64,000 nt of DNA, from assembly GCA_003013855.2 (NCBI GenBank), contig ML058336.1:186001-250000 (forward strand). The letters run 5' to 3'. Under the pieces are notes generated by a model, which saw only the letters and a program-made list of their open reading frames with translations, was not told the origin of the DNA and searched no databases. A program made the position numbers and the translations under genes. Numbering within the stretch: position 1 is the stretch's first letter; each line of letters begins with the position of its first letter. Of the stretch, positions 55,926 to 64,000 are shown in pieces. This stretch comes from Liriodendron chinense. Lineage: Eukaryota; Streptophyta; Magnoliopsida; Magnoliales; Magnoliaceae.

Positions 55926-55945
55926 ATGCATTGTTCTAATGATCG

Positions 55946-57245
55946 CCGAGCTATTTTCCTTATTGTGGGCCACAAAAAGCTCTTCACAGTTTCTACACAT
56001 CACTTCTTATGCAAATCATAGGCCACAAACATCACGAATGGATTAGATGTATGAACCGATGGGCCCCTTGATCAAACAGATGCAAATTAATGCATTGGGA
56101 ACCATAACTATCATAAATCACACTTTAGGTTGTACCAACTTACAACTAACCAAGATCAGTACATATTGTGCTCTGTGGGACCCACAGTGAAGTTTATGTG
56201 TCATCCAACCCGTTCATAATATCACAGATACATGGGTGAAAGGAAAACAGATATATCACATTTTTTCAAAAGTTCTTTGGCCCACCATTCAGTTATCAAT
56301 GGTAGTGTGCAACTCAGACTCTTTCATGTGGTGTGGTCCACTTTATCTATATATAACCTTCAGTTTAGAGTTTATGTTTTATAGTGCGCTGGTAAAATGG
56401 ATGAATAGTGTGAATCAAATAGTTACATCACAATGAGCCATTTACAGAGGCACAAATTTGGCTAGCCTATGACTTAAGAGTGCATATGGCCATTATCATT
56501 AATTTGCATGTGATGTGCTGAAAGCATAAGGGTACTTTGGTCTAAATTTTCTTTCAAAATATGTTAGGGGCTATGAAATTTTTTTTTTTAAACTCTCATC
56601 TACACATGGAATTTGGCCATTCCACAGGGCCAGTTGGTTTAAAATCCCAACCGACAAAATAGTGGGAACAACAATGTCCACTGTTGAAACCTTCCTGAAG
56701 GTGACCATGATATTCATATGTCGTCTAGACTGTTCAAGGAATTATTACCACTAAGAGATAAACTATATTAACAAATATCTTCCTGATACAAAACTACTAT
56801 CACGGTTAGGCGTTAAATCCTCACTATTTCATGTTATATGGCTCACATGAGTTTGCTCTGCCTATTTTAAGAATCATGAACTGTCGTGGTCTTTCAAAAC
56901 AGATATTGGACAGAGTGGGCCATGCCATAGACAGCAGTGGGATATCGATCACCCACTGTTGAAACCTTTTTAAGGCTCACCATGATGTTTATTTGCCATC
57001 CAACCTGTTCATAAGGTCACAAGGGCCTAGGTGAAGGGAAACACAAATATCAACTTGATCCAACACTTCTTTGGCTCCCAAGTAGTTTTCATTGGTTGGC
57101 ATTCTATTCCCATTACATTCTCTTAGTGTTGTCCACTTGAGCTTCAAATCTGCTTCATTTTTTTGCTCATGCCCTAAAATAATCTGAAAAAATGGATGAA
57201 TAGTGTGGATATAACACATACATCATGCCAGCCCACAAAACCATG
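55946..57245. mobile_element. Three diverged family A MITEs in tandem
   Basis: About 55970-56450 (GTGTGGTCCACTTTATC, GTTACATCACAATGAGCC), about 56620-56910 (diverged), and 56915-57240 (ACCATGATGTTTATTTGCCA, GTGGATATAACACATACATC). No gene among them; small ORFs follow the repeat. Confidence 0.55.
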
Positions 57246-57421
57246 CCACATTAGCAGAGATATTGGTGTTGTGTTCTACACTAGGCGATATGATCAGTCC
57301 CCTGGTCATGTCCCTATCCCCTATTTGAGTCATTTGTCCACACTTATACCAACAAGATGAACGGTTTGGATCATGCATCTAAGTGGGACCCATCTACTTC
57401 TAAAGATGGAGGGCCAAAGTC

Positions 57422-57560
57422 AAAATCGATAAATCAGCTGCAGACCGAAATGAATACTTATAATGCATGTGGTTGGTGGCCTTTCTTAATCGAATGAATA
57501 GTCTAATGTCAAGTTGGTTTTTTCAAATCAAAGTCAATCAACAAATGTTTATCGGACGCC
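57422..57560. repeat. Dispersed repeat shared with 30870-31010
   Basis: See the partner copy; same orientation. Flanking 57246-57421 is unassigned. Confidence 0.6.
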
Positions 57561-57561
57561 G

Positions 57562-57736
57562 GTTTCCTGACAAACTTTCACAAGAAGTTCCTTAGAAACC
57601 TAGGTGGAGCCCACCATGATGTTGTGAGAAATCCACCCCGTCCATCCATTTTGCAAGCTCATTTTAGGACATGCTATAAAAAAAGGAACCGGATCCAAAA
57701 CTCAAGTGGGCCATACAAGAGAAAATTGTTGGGCAC
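57562..57736. mobile_element. Left half of a MULE-type MITE
   Basis: GGTTTCCTGACAAACTTTCA and AGTTCCTTAGAAACC resemble the termini of the element at 44928; it then follows the family A arm (CACCCCGTCCATCCATTTTG) and stops at ATTGAAAC, where hAT-like sequence begins. Confidence 0.55.
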
Positions 57737-57965
57737 TATTGAAACTAAAGTTGGACATCGAGCAGAACCGAGTTGAACTCTGCCCAACTCGACTAAGCTC
57801 AGTTGGGCATTGACCTGGGCTCGAACTCGGTTCAGCTCGATCCTGGGCTCAGTTTGATCATCTTGAACTCGGTTCGGTCCAGGATCTAATTGATCTGAAC
57901 CGAGCTCGACTCGATCATACTTTCAAGTTGAGTAGAGTTGAGTCGAGCCTGCTTAATTTTTTATT
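57737..57965. repeat. hAT-type terminal region
   Basis: TAAAGTTGGACATCGAGCAG followed by repeated CGAACTCGGTTCAGCTCG-type words, like other hAT-type elements in the window. It may be the 3' end of the element carrying the BED-finger relic. Confidence 0.4.
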
Positions 57966-58018
57966 TTTGTTTTTATATATTTTTTTGAAAAATTCCATAA
58001 AAAGTTTTGAAACCTCGC

Positions 58019-59009
58019 TTAATTATTAAAAAAAAAATAAACAACAACAAAAACACAAGACCATAATAATAAACACAAGTCCACGAGTAAGTGGTTATGA
58101 TTGTACAAACACAAGTCCATAATAATAATAAATAAATAAAAAACATAATATCCTCTATAGGAGGAGTGCCTTCCCGCCATGTAACTTTCGTTGTTGTGCT
58201 CATTGTAGCTATCATCCCTTGCATCTGAAACGAATCCTTCACCTTCATCTTTCGATCCATCATTATTTCTAGTTTCTTGTACTACAGGAGGAGATATGTT
58301 AGCTGAGCCTGAGCTGCTCTCCTCTCTAATATGTTCATTCACTTCGTCCAAATCAGATGGTAGTGAGACTTGCCCACATTGCTCTTCTATAGATTCAGCT
58401 GACTTTTTTAAGCTTTATCTGTGAGTCGATTGTGAGTCGATCTATATAGAGTACCCAACACCTTAGAAAATAAAGTGAGTTTGGAGATAAACCTTGATAC
58501 TTTCTTGGGTTTCTTATTTGTCATGCTCGGTTTTGCTTCAGCATCATGCTATCTTGGAGTGGAAAGACATCGTTGATATCTAGATCTAAATGACTTTCTC
58601 TTCCCTACTAAGTTTCAAGGCTAATTGCAACTATTCTTCTTCTAAGGCTCTTAACCTAGCGTTCATCTCTTCTTCTTCTCTACTAATTCGTTAGGCAAGT
58701 TTTATGTCTAAATCTGGTTCAATTATGACAGTCATGTTACCGTATGTTTTGCGGTTCTTTGTATTCACTATAGATGTTTTCTTGTTGGAGTTTAAAATGG
58801 CCTGAAAAATAATTGAACTTCCGGTGTAACTTTTTTACATACTTTTGCATCTCTTCCTCGACATGTTAAATGTAATTTCAGTCAATTTGTTTTGTTAATA
58901 ATTTTTTTCCATAGAAACGACACATTATCTTCATATTCACAGATCTTGAAGAATATACTTGGGTTTCGTATTCCCAAATGTCAGTCGATGGTTCATCTGA
59001 CGACGTCAT
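58019..59009 (-). pseudogene. BED zinc-finger / hAT transposase relic, N-terminal part
   Basis: Minus strand from ATG 59009: MTSSDEPSTDIWEYETQVYS, then a BED-finger-like MCRFYGKK where the second Cys has become Tyr, and in a shifted frame LHLTCRGRDAKVCKKVTPEV, the second half of the finger (H-x4-C and following). Then an acidic heptad-like stretch ISREEEEMNARLRALEEE. A 110-codon ORF (58351-58019) continues with acidic, Asn/Ser-rich sequence. Stops and frame shifts throughout; the catalytic and dimerisation domains are missing. Confidence 0.5.
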
Positions 59010-59330
59010 ATCTAGTATATATTTTTTAGAAATGAATGTTAGTTATGATGGAGAAAACATTAACATATAGGAAACAAAATCATAGAAATACATGCACATA
59101 ACAAATATCAAATGTAAGGCATAAAAACTAATAGCTAATGAGTGATTATAAAATGGAATAGTCTCTAATTCAGTCTGTAATTCAGCCACAAAAGCATATG
59201 AAAATCCATACAAACAAAAGTTAAACATAAACAATAATTGAGTTGGTAATATAAATCCCACAAAATAATACAAATTAAAGTATTAAACATTCATTATCAT
59301 TCATTAGTCAACAGGAATAGGCTCATCGAC
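59010..59330. other. AT-rich unassigned sequence
   Basis: No motif; a 76-codon minus ORF is hydrophobic by composition only. Confidence 0.3.
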
Positions 59331-60674
59331 TCTCATGCTCATCGTCTTTATCATCTTTATTATCGAAACTGCTACCTTCCCAAATTGGTTGCGACCAATC
59401 TTGTATGCAAATGAGAGCTTCAATTGTTCTGGTGCAAGCAAGCTTTGATACCTGCTCACAATCCCACTCCCTGTGCTAATTCCAAAGCTTTGATACCTGC
59501 TTTGGTTTGCTAATTCCCTGGACTTTGAGGTGCAAGAAGCTGGGGTTTACTCTGCAAATTTTGTGGAGGCCTAGAAGGTAACGCACACGATGCCTTACCC
59601 AACTGTTGAGTTGGTGTTAGAAGTTATAGTCTTGGGGGTTATCTGCTGAAGAGGCATCACTCCCATATCTCTAACTTGGGCTCTGCAGATTTGGGATTTA
59701 TGTCCACATTTTTCACAATATGAACAATTTTTAGGGAAATGTTGTTCTTAATTTACCGATGCTACCACCTAAACATGCGTTCGTTGTCTCTTCTCCAGAG
59801 GCTGTTATTGATTTGGGGCAATTCTGCCTTGGCTTCCTACCTTAGACTTCAAAAAACGTTCAAAATCCCTTTTAACTTGAAGGGCTTTATATACAATCTT
59901 AGAGTATCTCTGAATGTCCACACAACAAAATCTTATTTGGATATTCTGTAAAAGGCCTTCTTCAAATATTGTTATTTTATAATCTTCATCTTTCATTAGT
60001 CTTGGAACATATCTTGACAGTTTAGCGAACATGGCCTCATATTGAGCCACAGTCATCTCTCCTTGTTGCAAGCTCATGAACTCTGCCATCTTCTGATTTT
60101 GATAAGCCTTGGAAAAATATTTCTCGTGAAATTTTCCTTCGAATTCCTTTCAGGTCCACACGTGTCCAGCCGGTACCATCCTCTTAGCTACTCTCCACCA
60201 TACATCTGCTTCTAAAGTATTCTCGATCTTCTGATTATTAAGGTAGTCCATAGCTTGTAAAGTCTTCTTAATCTGTTTTAGCCAATCTTCTACAACCGAT
60301 GGATCAGAAGCCCCCTTGAAAACTAGCAGACGTAGTTTGGTAAAATTTCCAAACATATCTACTTCTTGAGGTTGTTCTGTTCTGTGCGGTGAAGAACTCT
60401 GATGATTTTGAGGTGCCTGGCTTGAATTTGCTAGCATGTCCCATTGGGCCACAAATTGTTCTTATCGTTGTTTCATCATATCTGTCATTTGAGTCACCAG
60501 CCCAAAGGCTGCATCCCAGGGCTGAATGTTGGGTCCAATAAAGTTAGCGTGCAGTGTAGTTGGGGACAACAGAAAATGAGTGCTTCGTCCTCCACCACCT
60601 GTATTAACTAGAGGAGGTGGTGGAGGAACTTGCCCTGCATTGCCCACTTCATTGACATTTGCCCTATTCTCCAC
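59331..60674 (-). pseudogene. Ty3/gypsy gag relic
   Basis: Minus strand from MENRANVNEVGNAG (60674). Order: Pro-rich N-terminus, DMFGNFTKLRLLVFKGASDP, VEDWLKQIKKTLQAMDYL, a frame break near 60120, EFMSLQQGEMTVAQYEAMFA, LSRYVPRLMKDEDYKITIFE, then remains of a zinc knuckle, SYCEKCGHKSQIC, near 59690-59730. Frames break at about 60460, 60120 and 59805. No pol follows. This is a different lineage from the element at 3.6-10.7 kb. Confidence 0.8.
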
Positions 60675-60968
60675 TTCATTATTTTTTATTTATTTTTATC
60701 TAAAATTAGACTTTCCAAGATATGATCTGGAATTTAAATCGCCCCAATCGGAGTTATATTTTAATAGTTATGGTTTTTTCAAGTTAAGTGTTTTTTATTG
60801 TCCGTTGCTGTCTAGCAGAATGTTGTGACTTAAATTTCCTTAAAAATTCAATTGAAGTCCAAATTCATATTTTTAAGTCATGAATACTCTAAGTAAGGTT
60901 AGTCTCAATGTTACATCATCAATCCGGGATCTTAGGTTGGGTTTATAAGTTTCATTCATCACAACAGG

Positions 60969-61226
60969 CAAGGATCCTATGTGTTACATTTCTCAACATG
61001 ACTCGGGGGAATTTTCAAATTTGGACCAACAGACATGTCATCATTTACGAAATTTTAACCTTCAAATTGGGAGTCAGAATGACCTGGAATTTGGAACGTG
61101 GGATCTATGTGCTGCATCTCCACATGATCCAGGGAAATTTTCAAATTCAGACCAACAGACATGCCATCATTTATGGAATTTTATACTTCAAATTGGGAGT
61201 CAAAATGATCTGAAATTTGGAAGGTA
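60969..61226. repeat. Tandem duplication, two units of about 128 bp
   Basis: Both units carry GGGRAATTTTCAAATTYRGA, CCAACAGACATGYCATCATT and TTCAAATTGGGAGTCARAAT in order (units about 60969-61094 and 61095-61226). Confidence 0.85.
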
Positions 61227-62255
61227 GGTCACTGACTGTCTTTTGAGTTGTCACAAAAAATTTCATATCCAAATCATTATATTTGCTTGGGTTTTCACTC
61301 TCTTAAGGGGGAGAAATTCTGCTGTCCAGCAGTCGTTTCTATCATTTACAACTTTTTGTTTGAATTTTTATAATTTCTCTACAACTCAACTCAGAGTGTC
61401 CTAAAATTTTATGGGGTTGTTCAGGGGTTGGTACGTGACCTCTTGAAAAGTTTCAACAAATTTTGAACTCCAATTTGATCAGGTTTGATAAGGGAACTAA
61501 CCAGGTTCAGATTTTCAGCCTACGGCGTGAGATTTTTTTGGAAAATTGAAAACACCACTCCCGGACCACTCCCGGACCTGATTACTTACTGAAATTTGGG
61601 GGAGATGCTATTCTAAACCTGGAATAAGGACCTAGTGAGTTTGAGATTTAGTTTCCTAATTTTTTTTCAAAGCAATAGAGGCCTAAATTTAGGTCTCTAA
61701 TTTTTGGGAACCTACCAATTTTTCTTCAACCATAACCTGCAAGTCATTTATTAGAAACTTCTCTCTTGTACCGAACTTTCATGACCCATATTTCGGGTAC
61801 CTAGCATGTACTCTGGACCTAAGATCTAGGTAATGACTTATACACTAAGTGTATATAAATTAATTGACCATTCGTTTACATAAAATCACTTAATTAGTAG
61901 TATTTTCATAAAATCTAGATTTCATTCGTACTCAGCCACATTTCATATGATAGAAATCAACCATCCAATGCAATGATTTATTATTAATCTAACTAAAGAC
62001 CCTACTATTTGGGATCTTAATCAACTAACGTTAATCAATCAATTCAATCAACAAATTAAATCATGTTTAATAGAATTCAAGGATTTAAGTTATATCCTTA
62101 TAAGACCATCAGATAGAAATTAGAGATAATCATGATTGGTCCAAAGCAGTAACTTTTTCCGCCATCAAGTAGGGTCACATGTCTCATGAATCCTTTTCTG
62201 GCTTGACTATGTCCTCCTGCTCTTGACCCAATGGCTCATCTTTGGTCACATCTGT

Positions 62256-62447
62256 ACAGTTTTACATTAATACAGGCCTAGTGAAGAGCATTGAAGTAAA
62301 ATTAGAACATAAGTCACATCAATACAATAAATCAAAACATTAACTATAGTGTACAATTTTACATCAATACAGGCCTAGTGAAGAGCATTGAAGTAAAATT
62401 AGAACATAACTCACATTAATACAATAAATCAGAACATTGACTATAGT
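62256..62447. repeat. Tandem duplication, two units of about 96 bp
   Basis: Both units carry GTACARTTTTACATYAATAC, AGGCCTAGTGAAGAGCATTG and TAAAATTAGAACATAA with few differences. Confidence 0.9.
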
Positions 62448-62763
62448 GATATATTAAATCGAACAACATCATGAATAATACAGAGTCCAAATCACACGAT
62501 TCATTAGATCATGTAAGAGAATATAGTACCGACATTAGAGTAAACATACAAACACATCTACAATCAATCTATTTTAACTTAATGGAGGGAAAACACATTG
62601 GGATCACTCACCTTGGTGCGATGGAGATGATTACGTAGAACAAAGGGTTTGATTTGAATTAGAATTCTCCTAAAACACATAAATGAAATTATCGTTTGAT
62701 CTTACTAGTTCACATGGTGAGGCCTACCTTTGATTGATCTAGATCATATAGTGGGGTCCATAT

Positions 62764-63507
62764 TAGGGTTGTTAAAAAAAACCGACCAAATTGATAAAAC
62801 TGACTGAACCGGTCGATTTCAGTCTGTTTTTCTTTCTATTTTGGGTCGGTTAGGTTTTTTAATATTAAAACCTGAGAATATTAGTTCGGTTGTCGGTTTG
62901 TGAAAATTAGAAATCGTTTTCAACCAAACCAAACTGGTTATACATATATTTGAATGTATATGTGACTCCTACCGTATGGCCCACCTTGATAATATCTTAT
63001 ATATCCACTCCCTCCATTCATTTTCTCAACCCATTTTAGGATGTGTTCCAAAAAATTAATAAAATCAAATCTCAGGTGGACCACACCACAAGAAAGTGTT
63101 GATTGAGCGCTCACCATTAAAAATGTCATAGGGCCCTCTTCAAGAAGATTTACAATGTGTATTTGCCATCCGACTCATTAATAAGGTCAAACCGACATAA
63201 ATGAAGGGAAAAGTCAAATTTCACTTTCAACTTGATCTAAAACTTTTGTAGCCTATTTTCATAAAAAAGTTTTAATGGCCATTCACCAATTTTTACATTG
63301 GTGTGGTCCACCAGAGATGTGAATCTTTAAAATTTTGAACGTTGTCACGAAATTGACAAAACCGAACTTACCAGAATTTATCCAGTTCGGTTCGGTTAGT
63401 GAGGTTTCATCGGCTTGGTTTGGTTGTTAATTATTCAAAATCGACTGAGTCAGATCGGTTGGGTATCGCCCCTCAAAACCGAACCAACTGAACCGTGCAC
63501 AGCCCTA
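62764..63507. mobile_element. hAT-type element, perfect 8-bp TSD, with nested MITE
   Basis: Ends TAGGGTTGTTAAAAAAAACC and AACCGTGCACAGCCCTA; GTCCATAT flanks both sides (62756-62763 and 63508-63515). Terminal regions are rich in AACCGA/TCGGTT words. A family A palindromic MITE (about 62968-63320, CTCAGGTGGACCACACCACA with GGTGTGGTCCACCAGAG) is inserted in the middle. Non-coding. Confidence 0.88.
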
Positions 63508-63515
63508 GTCCATAT

Positions 63516-64000
63516 AATGTGTCATTTACTGTTAGGTTAAATCATTTTGGACCCAACCCTTAACAATAGGGTTCTAATCATTGTAGAGGGCTCATTTGAT
63601 CAATTAAAATGGGTTGACCATGATATGAACCATCTATACATCAATTTATTACAATTCTAATAATCAACATTGATTGATCAAAGCAGCCCACTAAATGGTC
63701 AGATCAATCATCAAATCTGGATGTTAGCAAATGTGATGTATGGATTTTGATTGTCAGTCCAGATCGGATCAGATCTCAACTATCCAAGGGATCGAAACAA
63801 GTGATCATTATAAGATTGTCTCAGATCGATGTGGCCCAATCAATTGTCCAATCGGCCTGAGATTTAGGACTCTAATAGATTTTGATATTAGAAATTCACG
63901 AAACTGTGTGGATTTGATTAAAAGTCTTAAAATAGGTCAGCATGATTCTCTGTGCCAAGTCACAACTTCTGCAGAGAATTATACCTTTCTAGTATTTAAT
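63516..64000. other. Unassigned sequence to the window end
   Basis: AT-rich, repeated TGATCA/GATCAGATC words, no ORF of interest. Confidence 0.3.

Larger units (their letters stand above)
51255..55945. repeat. Segmental duplication, copy 2
   Basis: Direct copy of 33612-39624 without the MULE-like insertion. Contains MITEs at 51708-52113 and 52353-52872, a CT-rich tract (52890-53210) and the second giant palindrome. The empty MULE site is at 52267-52275. Confidence 0.85.
60675..62640 (-). repeat. Probable leader/LTR region of the gypsy relic
   Basis: Sequence on the 5' side of gag with no ORF of its own. It contains two tandem duplications, listed separately. CATGACCCATATTTCGGGTA near 61780 resembles the inverted-CATGACC words common in gypsy LTRs. 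No second LTR, primer site or TSD could be found. Confidence 0.3.

Overview
The window is nuclear DNA of a flowering plant. It holds Ty3/gypsy and Ty1/copia elements primed by initiator-Met tRNA, hAT-type and Mutator-type non-autonomous elements with 8-bp and 9-bp target-site duplications (TSDs), a SINE candidate, LINE 3' tails, microsatellites, CC-NBS-LRR (NLR) resistance-gene relics and an AP2/ERF fragment. The very abundant palindromic repeat built on words such as GTGGGGCCCACCATGATG and CCGTCCATCCATTTTT suggests a magnoliid-type genome; that is recollection, not a search result.

Layout. 0-3.6 kb: a small hairpin repeat, tandem duplications, a small Cys/Gly-rich membrane-protein gene at 1504-1755 (minus) and two foldback repeats. 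3.63-10.65 kb: a complete but mutated Ty3/gypsy chromovirus on the minus strand, with a perfect 5-bp TSD, inserted inside another foldback repeat. 10.7-17.3 kb: nested repeats, including a 1.55-kb hAT-type element (perfect 8-bp TSD) that carries a foldback element between TA microsatellites. 17.57-18.01 kb (minus): a paralogue of the small membrane-protein gene with one in-frame TGA. 21.5-26.2 kb: an NLR pseudogene between two 1.1-1.2-kb MULE-like elements. 26-42 kb: mostly palindromic MITEs, a SINE candidate, and the first copy of a segmental duplication (about 33.61-39.62 kb) whose right part is a 2-kb palindrome with 23-bp minisatellite arms. 43.2-44.7 kb: a second NLR relic in which the NB-ARC core is replaced by an AP2/ERF exon. 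44.9-47.3 kb: a MULE-type MITE with a near-perfect 9-bp TSD and an element with a 34-bp minisatellite. 47.87-50.64 kb: a 2.8-kb internally deleted copia element inserted in a MITE. 51.25-55.95 kb: the second copy of the segmental duplication. 56-64 kb: MITEs, a BED-finger hAT transposase relic, a gypsy gag relic and a hAT-type element with a perfect 8-bp TSD.

Reading. No long intact conventional gene is visible; the only uninterrupted gene-like ORF I favour is the 83-residue Cys/Gly-rich protein. The history is duplication of an already frame-shifted NLR unit (leaders recognisable at 22.76, 33.54 and 43.14 kb), loss or replacement of parts of each copy, and heavy MITE insertion. The most unusual items are the NLR/ERF chimera, whose putative intron would join the two coding frames in phase, the duplicated giant palindrome with minisatellite arms, and the pair of Cys/Gly-tailed membrane proteins. 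Repeat boundaries without stated TSDs are by eye and approximate.
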